From the NCBI RefSeq assembly GCF_000745975.1, contig NZ_JQKJ01000014.1:1-64000 (forward strand): a stretch of 64,000 nucleotides of DNA. The letters run 5' to 3'. The DNA comes from Desulfobacter vibrioformis DSM 8776 (GTDB lineage: Bacteria > Desulfobacterota > Desulfobacteria > Desulfobacterales > Desulfobacteraceae). A model generated the notes under the pieces. The model worked only from the letters and a program-made list of their open reading frames with translations, was not told the origin of the DNA and did no database searches. Made by a program: the position numbers and the translations under genes. Shown one piece after another: positions 13,666 to 22,732 of the stretch; within the stretch, counting starts at the first letter, position 1, and the number at the start of each line of letters is the position of its first letter.

Positions 13666-15450
13666 TCAAGTTGCTTTAAATGTTTTAAAACTGATCTTGT
13701 CAATATATTGGGGTGGCAACACCTTTTTCAGTGAGGCTTCCACATCCCATAGCAGATCAGCTTCAGTCACCTCGTTGTTTTTTTCAGACACCAGCCGGGT
13801 CTGAATAGCCCCATAGATAAGATCCCGGTAAAAGGCAAGATTGCTGTTTATTTCAGTATAAGCCCTTTGATCTGAATAATCAATAGAGACATCCGCAGAC
13901 ACATAGGTCATGGTCTGGCTTTGATCAGAGGCCAGAATGATAAAATCTGTTAACAAAATGTTTCCTGACCTGCGGCTGGGCGGCAGGTCAGGCGTATCTG
14001 CAAGCACATTAGACTGGCCAGCCCGGATAAGATCAATTTCGGTCAGAGAGGCGGTCTGTCTTTTCGGCAAAGGCACAGACTTACTTGAAAAAAACAGAAA
14101 ATAACTTAAAGGAACGGATATGCCCATGAACAGCAATACGGAAGCTGCCGCAAGCATCGCCTTTGATCTAAAAAGGGCTCTTATCTTTCCGCTTTTAGAC
14201 GGCCCTGCAGGGACAGATTCATTTTTGCCGAGAAATTCGGCACCGTCAATGCCTTCCAGAATCACCTGATCCGAATCGGATTTCAGGTCATCAAGCTGGT
14301 CTTCCAGGTCAGACGCGTCGTTTTCTCCGCCAATCTCGCCGAGTATGTCTTCATCTTCCTGATCTGCGGCCATGAGCAGGGTATTAATGTCGTCCTGGGA
14401 TATGAGGATGTCTTCATCTTCGTTCAGAAACCCATCATTCTCGTCGGACTGCTGGAGAAGGGCATCTATATCGTCCTGGGTGACATCATTTTCATCTTCC
14501 TCGATGGCATCATACGTGCCTCCAGTATCTGTTTCAGATGTCAGATCTATCCCGTCCAACAGGCTATCATCCCCGTCGTCTCCGGCATCTGCATCAGAAG
14601 CCCCGACATCTGCTTCAGGCACATCTGCTTCAGGCACATCCGGAGCCGGCAAACTGGCCTCAATCAACGCATCCATGGCTTCCTGGGTGATCATACAATC
14701 CGCCACGTCCGCGGCCTGGCCTTCATTTATGGGCTCATCCAAGGGATCTTCTTCCAGACCCAATGCGTCCGTGGCCGGGGCATCGTCAACAGCCTCATCT
14801 TCCTCCTTTTGCGCCATCATATCGTCCTGGTTTGATTCAGCATCCCAAACCCCAGGCTCATCTTCCGCTGCTGGAACAAGGTCGGACTCGGGCTCGGATG
14901 CATCACTCCCCTGGGTATCTGCACTCATTACCCCCTGAATATCTTCCAGTGAAATCAACTCATCATCGTCATCGTCGTCGTCATCACCACCATTTATGAA
15001 CTGATCAATATCATCCTGGGAAATAAGCTCAAGATCCTCATCCAGGTCATCGTCACCGCTCATCATTCGGTCAATATCATCCTGGGACAGTTCACCGGCA
15101 TCCTCTTCCCCGGCGTCTGCGTCATCTTTGTCCAGGCCGGGTCCGTTGAGCAGACTGTCTATATCATTTTGAGACAACTCACCGCCAGCATCTTCGGGCG
15201 TGTCATCATCATCCAGGGCATTCCCCCCCATCATGCGATCTATGTCGTCCTGGGACAGTTCACCGGCATCCTCTTCCCCGGCGTCTGCGTCATCTGCATC
15301 CAGGCCGGGTCCGTTGAGCAGACTGTCTATATCATTTTGGGACAACTCACCGCCATCGTCATCGTCATCTTCGGAAGAGATATCCAGCAGTTTATCGATA
15401 TCATCCTGGGAAATTAGATCGTCTTCTTCTTCCAAAACCAGGTCTGACAT
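13666..15450 (-). CDS. FliL-like membrane protein with about ten FliM-N (CheY-binding-type) peptide repeats
   Basis: 594 residues. Residues 1-415 are extremely acidic and carry about ten copies of an SQ-D-D-I-D-x-L-L peptide: residues 12-22, 35-47, 64-76, 91-103, 120-132, 142-154, 165-175 (degenerate), 253-265 (degenerate), 323-333 and 349-361. The best copies, ELSQNDIDSLLNG, nearly equal the FliM N-terminus encoded in this window (ILSQDEVDSLLDG) and that of E. coli FliM (ILSQAEIDALLNG), which binds CheY-P. Residues 431-454 form one membrane helix. Residues 495-594 resemble a FliL periplasmic domain (ILLTDFIILA, then YVSADVSIDY, a helix, and YIDKISFKTFKAT at the end). The layout (N-terminus in, C-terminus out) is that of FliL. 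It follows fliA, with its own candidate sigma54 site. The domain match is by eye; the function is unknown. Confidence 0.85.
   Translation of the reverse strand: MSDLVLEEEDDLISQDDIDKLLDISSEDDDDDGGELSQNDIDSLLNGPGLDADDADAGEEDAGELSQDDIDRMMGGNALDDDDTPEDAGGELSQNDIDSLLNGPGLDKDDADAGEEDAGELSQDDIDRMMSGDDDLDEDLELISQDDIDQFINGGDDDDDDDDELISLEDIQGVMSADTQGSDASEPESDLVPAAEDEPGVWDAESNQDDMMAQKEEDEAVDDAPATDALGLEEDPLDEPINEGQAADVADCMITQEAMDALIEASLPAPDVPEADVPEADVGASDADAGDDGDDSLLDGIDLTSETDTGGTYDAIEEDENDVTQDDIDALLQQSDENDGFLNEDEDILISQDDINTLLMAADQEDEDILGEIGGENDASDLEDQLDDLKSDSDQVILEGIDGAEFLGKNESVPAGPSKSGKIRALFRSKAMLAAASVLLFMGISVPLSYFLFFSSKSVPLPKRQTASLTEIDLIRAGQSNVLADTPDLPPSRRSGNILLTDFIILASDQSQTMTYVSADVSIDYSDQRAYTEINSNLAFYRDLIYGAIQTRLVSEKNNEVTEADLLWDVEASLKKVLPPQYIDKISFKTFKAT
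15061..15348 (-). repeat. In-gene direct repeat, two 120-bp copies 168 bp apart
   Basis: Copies at 15,229-15,348 (residues 35-74) and 15,061-15,180 (residues 91-130) encode 40 residues identical except at one position (A52 versus K108). Each copy holds one ELSQNDIDSLLNG and one ELSQDDIDRMM peptide. The near-identity points to recent duplication of a two-peptide unit, so copy number probably varies between strains. Confidence 0.88.
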
Positions 15451-15500
15451 AACTCCCCCCTAAAATCGAAAAAAATAAATTTTACTTGTTAACAGGATGA

Positions 15501-15516
15501 TGCAAATATCAGGCCA
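15501..15516 (-). promoter_or_regulatory. Candidate sigma54 promoter for the FliL-like repeat gene
   Basis: On the minus strand TGGCCT-GATAT-TTGCA. The GG and GC are spaced by 10 bp and the -12 box is perfect; the -24 box departs at two positions. It lies in the 77-bp gap between fliA and the repeat gene and would let that gene and the four genes below it be transcribed apart from fliA. Confidence 0.6.
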
Positions 15517-15527
15517 ACAGGATTGAA

Positions 15528-16319
15528 TTACTCCCCATAACTATTGAGGCTGGCGTGCAGTTTCACCAGAACAGCCGTATGGATCTGACAGATCCTGGAT
15601 TCCGTCAAAGACAATACCTCGCCAATTTCTTTCAAGGTCAGCTCGTCATAATAGTAAAGGGAGATAATAATCTGTTCTTTTTCTGTCAATTTTTTGATGG
15701 CCTTCACCAGAATGGATTTCAATTCCGCCCGGTGAAAGTCGTCTTCCGGATTTTCTTCCCCCTTGAGCCCAGCCTGAAAACGGGTCTGGGAATAGGCATC
15801 ATTTTTTTGGGTCTTGATAAAATCATCCAGGCTGAGGACGGCAGCCCCATGGATGTCTGTGAGCATATTCTGGTAAGTTTCCAGATCCACGCCCAAAACC
15901 TTGCAGATTTCATCATCCTCGGCGGGTCTGCCCTTTTCATCTTCAATGGTTTTCGCAGCCCGGGCGATGTCCTGAATTTTTTTACGCATGGATCTTGAAT
16001 AGGTGTCCATGCTGCGCAGCTCATCCAGAATGGCTCCCTTGATACGATACCGGGCATAGGTCTCAAGGCTGGCATGTTTGCCCGGGTCAAATTTATCCAC
16101 CGCATCAATAAGTCCCAGGGAACCCGCTGACATCAGTTCGTCAAAAAGCACACTGGCGGGCAAACGCATGGCAAACCGGGAGGCAATGTACCGGACCAGA
16201 TAAGCGTAATTGACAATACTCTCCTGTCGCCAGGCTTCCCATGCCGCCCGGTTTTTTCTATGGGGGTGTTTCATGGAAATGTTATTGTTTCCTTTTATAA
16301 AATGACCGTAACCGCTCAT
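15528..16319 (-). CDS. fliA: Flagellar sigma factor FliA (sigma28)
   Basis: Sigma factor for late flagellar genes. Region 2 shows YAYLVRYIASRFAMRLPASV, FDELMSAGSLGLIDAVDKF and ARYRIKGAILDELRSMD. Region 4 ends in LTLKEIGEVLSLTESRICQI with the expected helix-turn-helix. 263 residues from ATG 16,319, which overlaps the flhG stop (ATGA); a start at 16,274 (MKHPHRK) would give about 248 residues, closer to the family average. The sigma28 promoter at 2515 is an evident target. The anti-sigma gene flgM was not found in the window. Confidence 0.96.
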   Translation of the reverse strand: MSGYGHFIKGNNNISMKHPHRKNRAAWEAWRQESIVNYAYLVRYIASRFAMRLPASVLFDELMSAGSLGLIDAVDKFDPGKHASLETYARYRIKGAILDELRSMDTYSRSMRKKIQDIARAAKTIEDEKGRPAEDDEICKVLGVDLETYQNMLTDIHGAAVLSLDDFIKTQKNDAYSQTRFQAGLKGEENPEDDFHRAELKSILVKAIKKLTEKEQIIISLYYYDELTLKEIGEVLSLTESRICQIHTAVLVKLHASLNSYGE

Positions 16320-17209
16320 TGGGCCGCCGCAAATACCCTGTTCATAAAAAAAGTCAAATTCCCCTGGTTCTGGTTCGTCCTGCTGTCATTAATCATATTT
16401 TTTGCAAGCTCAGACATGGCATCGGCTGCGGGACTGTGACTTACAGTATCCAAAAGGATGCTGCGGTTTCGAACAGCCTTTTGCAGGGCCGGATCAAAGG
16501 GGACATATCCGCAGTATTCCAGAACCACATTTTTCAAAAATTTATCCAGGGCATTGCTCAAAGATCCGTAAACCTTTTTTGCCCCGGCCCGGGTGTCCGC
16601 CATATTCACCACTAGTTTGAAATGCTTTATCCCGTACTTCTGGGACATGACCTTCATCAGGGCATAGGCATCGGTGATAGAGGTGGGTTCCGTAGTGGCC
16701 ACCACCAGGCATTGGTCCGCAGATGCATTAAAATAGAGCACATTGGATGAAATGCCAGCCCCGGTATCCAGCAAAATTATGTCTGCCATGTCGGAAAACG
16801 CCTCAAACTCAGACAGCAGCGTCAGTTTTTCACCTTCGCTGAAACGGGTCAAATCAGCAAATCCGGATCCCCCCGGCAGGATGCCGATGCCATGATTCGT
16901 TGTCACCATCACCTGGGACAATGTTTTTTCCCCGGATATCAGATGGCGGATATTGTATTTGGGTCTTAGGTTAAATACAATGTCAATGTTGGCTAATCCC
17001 ACATCGGCATCTATGATCACCACCCTTTTTCCAAGCCGTGTCATGGCTACGGCCAGATTCCCGGCAATATTGGTTTTGCCCACCCCGCCCTTGCCGCTGG
17101 TCACCGCAATGACCCTGGGGTATGAACTGCCGTTGGAAGCCCCGTTCCGTTCCCGTCTTTGCATCGCACTTGTCCTGGCCATCTGCCGCAGTCCTTTTGC
17201 CTGATCCAC
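16316..17209 (-). CDS. flhG: MinD-like ATPase FlhG (FleN), flagellar number regulator
   Basis: Deviant-Walker ParA/MinD ATPase that limits flagellar number together with FlhF. The N-terminal tail QAKGLRQMARTS is the DQAxxLR-type motif that stimulates FlhF GTPase. The P-loop GKGGVGKTNIAGNLA follows at about residues 38-52, then VVIIDADVGLANIDIVF and IILLDTGAGIS. 297 residues, normal. It begins directly after flhF and overlaps fliA by 4 bp. The flhF-flhG pair is typical of polar flagellation. Confidence 0.96.
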   Translation of the reverse strand: MDQAKGLRQMARTSAMQRRERNGASNGSSYPRVIAVTSGKGGVGKTNIAGNLAVAMTRLGKRVVIIDADVGLANIDIVFNLRPKYNIRHLISGEKTLSQVMVTTNHGIGILPGGSGFADLTRFSEGEKLTLLSEFEAFSDMADIILLDTGAGISSNVLYFNASADQCLVVATTEPTSITDAYALMKVMSQKYGIKHFKLVVNMADTRAGAKKVYGSLSNALDKFLKNVVLEYCGYVPFDPALQKAVRNRSILLDTVSHSPAADAMSELAKNMINDSRTNQNQGNLTFFMNRVFAAAQ

Positions 17210-18313
17210 CTAATCTCCTTTGGGATTTTTTTTCAGAATTATCTTCAAAAGCTCATGGCTGTCCGGAATAATCAAATCCTCGGGCACCTTCTGCCCGTTG
17301 GTCACCAATGACACCGGCAGGTCATGGTCTGCCACCTGGTCAAAAATTTTTCCGCATCTTTTTGTCTCATCTATTTTTGTAAACACATAGGTATCTGGAT
17401 TAAATACGGAAAAAGCAGATGCCGCTTCCTTCATATTAATCAATTCAGAGGTAACACTCAAGGTTAAATGGACGCTGATCTGGAAATCATTCCTGATCAG
17501 CTCAAGGATTTCGTCAATCTTTTCCTTGTCATAATGGCTGTGTCCGGCCGTATCAATGAGTACCATATCCATGGACTTCATCCGGTCCAGGGCGCATGCC
17601 AGGTCCTGGCGTGAAAAGGCAGGCACACAGGGAAGCCCCATGATGCCGGCATAGGCTTTGAGCTGCTCAAAGGCCCCAACCCTGTAATTGTCAATGGAAA
17701 TAAGCCCCACTTTCATTTTACGGGTAAAGCTCAGACAGGCGGCCAGTTTGGCAATGGTGGTGGTTTTTCCCACACCGGTCGGCCCGACAAAAGCCGCCAC
17801 CTGGGGCAACCCCGAAGAGTTGTGCCGGGTGAAAAAATCCTTGGTGCGCAATTGGTCAAGGCAAAGGCCCATGACACTCTTTTTCAACTGCTTCATTTGT
17901 GTTGCCGTATCAAGGCTTTGATCCTGATCTGCGGCAGCTTTTTGAACAAGCTTTGCTGCCAGTCGCTCACTGACACCGCAGCGAAGCAGGGAAGCAAGCA
18001 CGCCCACGGATTCAAAATGGTTGCATAAAATAGACTGCACCCCGGAGCCAAAACCGGCCACAGAAAGGATGTCCTTTATCTCCGCAAGATCTGACTTAAG
18101 GGATACCACATCCTGCAAAACTGCGGATTCAGGTTTGCCATCACCGGCCGAAGGGATTACGGCCTCAACCTCGAACATGGTCTTTGCGTAAGGATCTTTT
18201 GGTGATTTCGGCACCTTTCGGGTGGAAAGAATCATGGCATCGGGCCCCAGCTCCTCCTTGATACTGGCAAGGGCATTCTGGATATTCGGTGCCCTGAAAA
18301 TTTTCTTATTCAT
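17210..18313 (-). CDS. flhF: SRP-type GTPase FlhF
   Basis: Determines the polar position of the flagellum. 367 residues, with an N-terminal B domain starting MNKKIFRAPNIQNALASIKE, an N domain, and a C-terminal NG GTPase core: FVGPTGVGKTTTIAKLAA (G1), LISIDNYRVGAFEQL, VLIDTAGHSHYD (G3) and FTKIDETKRCG (G4). It overlaps flhA by 8 bp and abuts flhG. Confidence 0.97.
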   Translation of the reverse strand: MNKKIFRAPNIQNALASIKEELGPDAMILSTRKVPKSPKDPYAKTMFEVEAVIPSAGDGKPESAVLQDVVSLKSDLAEIKDILSVAGFGSGVQSILCNHFESVGVLASLLRCGVSERLAAKLVQKAAADQDQSLDTATQMKQLKKSVMGLCLDQLRTKDFFTRHNSSGLPQVAAFVGPTGVGKTTTIAKLAACLSFTRKMKVGLISIDNYRVGAFEQLKAYAGIMGLPCVPAFSRQDLACALDRMKSMDMVLIDTAGHSHYDKEKIDEILELIRNDFQISVHLTLSVTSELINMKEAASAFSVFNPDTYVFTKIDETKRCGKIFDQVADHDLPVSLVTNGQKVPEDLIIPDSHELLKIILKKNPKGD

Positions 18314-20414
18314 TCTTCAAGCTCACTTTCCCGACAGCCTGTAGATTTATATCATCCACGATCTCTGCGTGGGATACCACAAATACATTGGGAAGAGACG
18401 GCTCAATCAGACGGCGGACATGACGGCGCAATGCGGGCGAGGTCATGAGCACGGGCTGGGTATTCAGCGTGATGAGCTTTTCCACCTGTTTTGATACGGC
18501 ACCGACAAATTCCGTGATCAGGACAGGCTCTAAAGCCAGGTAAATCCCGTGGTCGGTCCGCTTGATATTTTTTGTTAAAATTTCTTCAAGCCTGCGGTCC
18601 AATGTCATGACCTGCAGCTTTTTACCGGGTTGCAGGTAGGGACCTAACATGCCTTTGGCAATCCGCTGGCGTACATATTCGGTTAACAGGTCCGGATCCT
18701 TGCCCGCCGGGGCGAAATCTGCCAGGGTTTCCACAATGGTCAACAGATCCCGGATTGAGATACGTTCCCTCAAAAGATTCTGGAGGACCTTCTGGACAGC
18801 ACCAACACTTAAAAGATTGGGCACCAGTTCCTCCACCACCTTGGGACTGGTCTTGGCCAGGTTATCCAGAAGATGCTGGACATCCTGTCGGCTAAGCAGG
18901 CTGTGGGCATTGTTCCGGATGATCTCCGTCAAATGGGTGGCAATAACCGTGGAGCTGTCCACCACCGTGTATCCGGCAAACTTGGCTTCCTCTTCCCTGG
19001 ACATGGGTATCCACAGGGCCGGCAGATTAAAGGCCGGTTCAACCGTATCAATTCCGTCAATTTTTTTAGCCACTCCCCCCGGATCCATGGCCAGGTAGTG
19101 ATTGACCATAAGCTCTGAACCGGCAGTCTCAACGCCCTTGATCATAAGGCGGTACTGGGCCGGGCTTAAATTCAAGTTATCCCGGATATGGATGGGCGGT
19201 ACAATAATGCCCATCTCCGTGGCAAACTGCCGGCGAATGGCCTTAATCCGCCCCAGAAGCGTGCCGTCCTGCTGCTTGTCCACCAGGGGAATCAGGCCAT
19301 ATCCCACTTCCAGTTCCATGGTATCCAGACGCAGCAGATGATCCACATCCTCGGGCTTGCCAGGCGTCTCTTCCTGGGCCTTGGTCTGAGCTTTTTCAAT
19401 GGCCTGCTGTTCTTCTCCAGCTTTTTTGTCCTTTTGTCCTAAAAAATACCAGGCAATGGTTCCCAGGGTAATCCCTAAGGTCATAAAGGGGATAGTGGGA
19501 AGGCCCGGGATCATGCCCATGAGAAAAACAATCACAGCCCCCACCATTACCGGCGTGGAGCTGGAAAATAAATGTTCGGCAAAGGCATGCCCCATTTTGC
19601 TTTCTGCACCGGAACGGGATACCAGAAGACCCGCGGCCGAAGATATCAAAAGCGCCGGAATCTGGGATACAAGCCCGTCACCCACCGTCAGCAGGGTGTA
19701 ATTGCCCAAGGCCTCGCGAAGCTCCATACCCTGCTGTATCACGCCGATGATAAAGCCTGCGCCGATATTGATCAAAGTAATCACAATGCCTGCAATGGCG
19801 TCACCACGAACAAATTTGGAGGCACCATCCATGGCACCGTGAAATTCCGATTCCCTGGCAATGGCGGCCCTTCGCTCGCCAGCCACCACCTCGTCGATCA
19901 TGCCGGCATTGAGATCCGCATCAATGGCCATCTGTTTGCCGGGCATGGCATCCAGGGTGAAACGGGCTGCCACCTCTGCAATACGACCGGCACCTTTGGT
20001 AATTACCATGAAATTGATGAGCACCAGAATAATGAAAATAATCAGACCCACCACATAGTTGCCGCCCACCACAAAGGCACCGAATGACATGATGATCGAC
20101 CCGGCAGCTTCCGGCCCCTCGCTGCCGTGCAAAAGAATCAGCCGTGTGGATGCCACATTCAACGAGAGCCGGAAAAGGGTCAGCATCAGAAGAAGAGAAG
20201 GAAAGATACTAAAATCAAGTGGCCTCTGGGTATACATGGTGGTAATCAGTACCACAATCGCAAGGGAAATATTCAGGGCCAGAAAAAAATCAAGAATAAT
20301 AGGGGGTAAAGGCAGAACCATTGCCATAAGAATACCGATAAAAGCCACAACCATCAGAATATCTGATGACTCCTGTTTCATTGTGGCCATGATACCGACG
20401 TTTTCCGCCGCCAT
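18306..20414 (-). CDS. flhA: Flagellar export gate protein FlhA
   Basis: Inner-membrane component of the type III export gate. 702 residues. The N-terminal half has about eight membrane helices, with the loop motif FTLDAMPGKQMAIDADLNAG and the following GEFHGAMDGASKFVRGDAIA-type segment (FHGAMDGASKFVRGDA). The C-terminal cytoplasmic domain begins after about residue 340. Start 20,414 is supported by AAAGGAGGATAA. A 159-bp gap separates it from flhB; no promoter with proper sigma54 spacing was found there. Confidence 0.98.
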   Translation of the reverse strand: MAAENVGIMATMKQESSDILMVVAFIGILMAMVLPLPPIILDFFLALNISLAIVVLITTMYTQRPLDFSIFPSLLLMLTLFRLSLNVASTRLILLHGSEGPEAAGSIIMSFGAFVVGGNYVVGLIIFIILVLINFMVITKGAGRIAEVAARFTLDAMPGKQMAIDADLNAGMIDEVVAGERRAAIARESEFHGAMDGASKFVRGDAIAGIVITLINIGAGFIIGVIQQGMELREALGNYTLLTVGDGLVSQIPALLISSAAGLLVSRSGAESKMGHAFAEHLFSSSTPVMVGAVIVFLMGMIPGLPTIPFMTLGITLGTIAWYFLGQKDKKAGEEQQAIEKAQTKAQEETPGKPEDVDHLLRLDTMELEVGYGLIPLVDKQQDGTLLGRIKAIRRQFATEMGIIVPPIHIRDNLNLSPAQYRLMIKGVETAGSELMVNHYLAMDPGGVAKKIDGIDTVEPAFNLPALWIPMSREEEAKFAGYTVVDSSTVIATHLTEIIRNNAHSLLSRQDVQHLLDNLAKTSPKVVEELVPNLLSVGAVQKVLQNLLRERISIRDLLTIVETLADFAPAGKDPDLLTEYVRQRIAKGMLGPYLQPGKKLQVMTLDRRLEEILTKNIKRTDHGIYLALEPVLITEFVGAVSKQVEKLITLNTQPVLMTSPALRRHVRRLIEPSLPNVFVVSHAEIVDDINLQAVGKVSLKNE

Positions 20415-20573
20415 TTATCCTCCTTTACTGATGGATGCTTGACACCTGGTGCCAAAAATTTGACTATCTCCTGCTTAATTCTTGTGTGAACGGAATCCTC
20501 GTGTTTGAATGAAACGTTATCCGGATGCAAATTTTTCTGCAACGTCGCCGATGGATGACTTCTGTTTCAAACA

Positions 20574-21650
20574 CTAATTCTTCTGACCGTTCTTAAGCCC
20601 GTAAACGTAGGCGAGCAGTTCAGCCACAGCCTGGAAATATTCAAACGGAACCTGCCCGCCAATATCTACTGCTCTATACAAATTCCGGGCCAAAGGCTTA
20701 TCTTCCACTATGGGGACATCATTTTCATGGGCGATTTTTCTGATATTTGCAGCCACGGCCCCGGCCCCCTTGGCCACAAGGGTTGGGGCATCCATCTTTT
20801 CTCTGTCATACTGCAATGCCACGGCAAGGTGCGTCGGGTTGGTCACAACCACATCCGCCTTTGGTACGGCAGCCATCATGCGTTTCCTGGCCGCAGCCAT
20901 CTGGAGCTGGCGAATCTTGGATTTAACCGCCGGATCACCTTCTGTCTGCTTACGCTCATCCTTGACCTCTTTTTTGGTCATTTTCTGGTCTTCTAAGAAT
21001 TTCCATTTCTGGAAAGCATAATCCAGGATGGCAATCAAAGCCATGACAAGACAAACTTTTATGAAAATCCAGAACGATTTAATAAAAAGGAAAAGAAGAA
21101 TCTGGGCTATGGTATTATCGTACAGGGTAAGCACGTTGGAAAGTTCACCTTTTGTGGCCAAATAGCAGACCAATGAAATCACGGCAAGCTTAGCCAGGGA
21201 TTTCACAAATTCGATTACAGCCCGGGAAGAAAATTTCTGTTTGAACCCGTTAATGGGATTCAATTTACTCAGTTTCGGCTCCAGGGCTTTCCAAGATATC
21301 TGGAATCCAACCTGGGCGATATTGGACACAAGCGCCATACTGCAAACCGCTGCAAATACAGGTAGACACATTAAAAACATTTTTTTGGCATGGTAAATCA
21401 GCAGCGCGGTCAGGTCTGCCCGGTTCAGTTCCGGCACCCGGTCAAACACGAAATCATAATGAAACACTTCCAGGCAGTTCTGGTAGAAAAAAAATGCCGT
21501 AGCATACAATGCTGTAACTCCGCCCAACAAGACAAGAACCGAAGAAACTTCCATGCTTTTGGGGGCCTGGCCTTCCTCCCTTGCCTTGCTGAGCTTTCGC
21601 GACGATGCGTCCTCGGACTTCTCGCCGCCACCTTCTGGATCTTCGGCCAT
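20574..21650 (-). CDS. flhB: Flagellar export switch protein FlhB
   Basis: Export-gate protein whose self-cleavage changes substrate class from rod/hook to filament. 358 residues. It has an N-terminal basic segment SRKLSKAREEGQAPKS, four membrane helices, a linker with KEVKDERKQTEGDPAVK, and the autocleavage motif NPTH at residues 271-274. The C-terminal domain is intact and parallels the separate FlhX protein at 10,944. It is 3 bp from fliR, with GGAGG before the start. Confidence 0.98.
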   Translation of the reverse strand: MAEDPEGGGEKSEDASSRKLSKAREEGQAPKSMEVSSVLVLLGGVTALYATAFFFYQNCLEVFHYDFVFDRVPELNRADLTALLIYHAKKMFLMCLPVFAAVCSMALVSNIAQVGFQISWKALEPKLSKLNPINGFKQKFSSRAVIEFVKSLAKLAVISLVCYLATKGELSNVLTLYDNTIAQILLFLFIKSFWIFIKVCLVMALIAILDYAFQKWKFLEDQKMTKKEVKDERKQTEGDPAVKSKIRQLQMAAARKRMMAAVPKADVVVTNPTHLAVALQYDREKMDAPTLVAKGAGAVAANIRKIAHENDVPIVEDKPLARNLYRAVDIGGQVPFEYFQAVAELLAYVYGLKNGQKN

Positions 21651-21653
21651 ATC

Positions 21654-22442
21654 TTATCCTCCGCCCATATAAAACAATAATTCCAGAAACAATTTTCTGC
21701 AGGGTTCGATGTAATCCCGGGTGATGATGGCAATGATGGGCAGGGTCATGGCAAAAAAAATCAGACCCACTGTAATCTTCACCGGAAACAACACGATCAT
21801 GACATTGGTCTGGGGTGAAAATTTTGCAATCAGTCCGAAGCCGGCATTGACAAAGGTCAGGGTGGCAATGACCGGGGCACTGATTTTAATGCCATTCACA
21901 AATAACCCGGCCGCCACATCCATAATCCGGGGGGTGAGGGCGGGATGCATGACAAACCCGCCCACAGGAACCAGTTCAAAGCTGTCAATCATGGTCATAA
22001 TAATAATATGGTGCCCGTTGAGTAGCAGAAAAATGACCAGGCATACCCAGTAGCCGATCTGGTCCATGATGGACACGTTCTCACCGCTTAGGGGATCCAT
22101 GACATTGATCATGGAAAACCCGACCTGAAACCCGATGATCTGGCCGGCCAGCTGGACCCCTGCCAAAAAAGTCCGCAGGCAAAGCCCCAGGGTAAATCCC
22201 ACCAGAATCTCTGCCCCCAGCATCAGGCCAAAGGTGGGGACATCCTTTGGAAAACGGGCCGGATCCACAGGCACTACCATATAGAACAACAGGGTTAAAA
22301 CCAGGGCCAGCCCCATTTTCAGCTGGCTGGAAAATGCAGAAGATGTAAAAATAGGAAACAAAAATAAAAACACGGATACCCGTGCCAGAACCAGCATAAA
22401 GGTTCTGAACCGGATGGGATCAATGAGATCAAGCAGTTCCAC
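21654..22442 (-). CDS. fliR: Flagellar export gate protein FliR
   Basis: Membrane protein of the export gate core with FliP and FliQ. 262 residues, very hydrophobic, with the family segments FRTFMLVLARVSVFLFLFPI, GFTLGLCLRTFLAGVQLAGQ and a C-terminal AMTLPIIAIITRDYIEPCRK. The start is GTG at 22,442, with AAGGGAC upstream. It follows fliQ by 19 bp. Confidence 0.97.
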   Translation of the reverse strand: MELLDLIDPIRFRTFMLVLARVSVFLFLFPIFTSSAFSSQLKMGLALVLTLLFYMVVPVDPARFPKDVPTFGLMLGAEILVGFTLGLCLRTFLAGVQLAGQIIGFQVGFSMINVMDPLSGENVSIMDQIGYWVCLVIFLLLNGHHIIIMTMIDSFELVPVGGFVMHPALTPRIMDVAAGLFVNGIKISAPVIATLTFVNAGFGLIAKFSPQTNVMIVLFPVKITVGLIFFAMTLPIIAIITRDYIEPCRKLFLELLFYMGGG

Positions 22443-22461
22443 AGCCGTCCCTTTTCCTGGA

Positions 22462-22731
22462 TCACCGGATATACATAGGGATATTGATAATAATATCGGT
22501 GGTAAAAGACACGAGTTTCTCCATCATCCACGGGGCAGCAAATAAAAGCCCGACAAAAACGGCAAGGATCTTGGGCACAAAGGTCAGCGTCATCTCCTGG
22601 ATCTGGGTAACAGCCTGGAACACACTGATGGTAAGGCCTGCAATCAGACCTAACCCCAGCATGGGCATGGACAAAAGGATCGTAAGGGTGATGGCATGTT
22701 TGGCAAATGCGATAACAAATTCAGGGGTCAT
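22462..22731 (-). CDS. fliQ: Flagellar export gate protein FliQ
   Basis: 89 residues with two membrane helices, the family length. It shows MTPEFVIAFAKHAITLTIL, GLTISVFQAVTQIQEMTLTF and a second helix KILAVFVGLLFAAPWMM. ATG 22,731 comes one base after the fliP stop and is preferred over a longer in-frame reading that would overlap fliP. Confidence 0.98.
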   Translation of the reverse strand: MTPEFVIAFAKHAITLTILLSMPMLGLGLIAGLTISVFQAVTQIQEMTLTFVPKILAVFVGLLFAAPWMMEKLVSFTTDIIINIPMYIR

Positions 22732-22732
22732 G

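Noticed and set aside
14372-14938. 188-codon serine-rich plus-strand frame opposite the FliL-like repeat gene
   Set aside because: It is the complement of the Asp/Glu-rich repeat coding sequence; its Ser/Ala composition is an expected artefact.
20415-20573. Possible sigma54 site between flhB and flhA (TTGGCAC on the minus strand)
   Set aside because: A -24-like box is present but no GC at the required distance; the nearest is 13 bp from GG.
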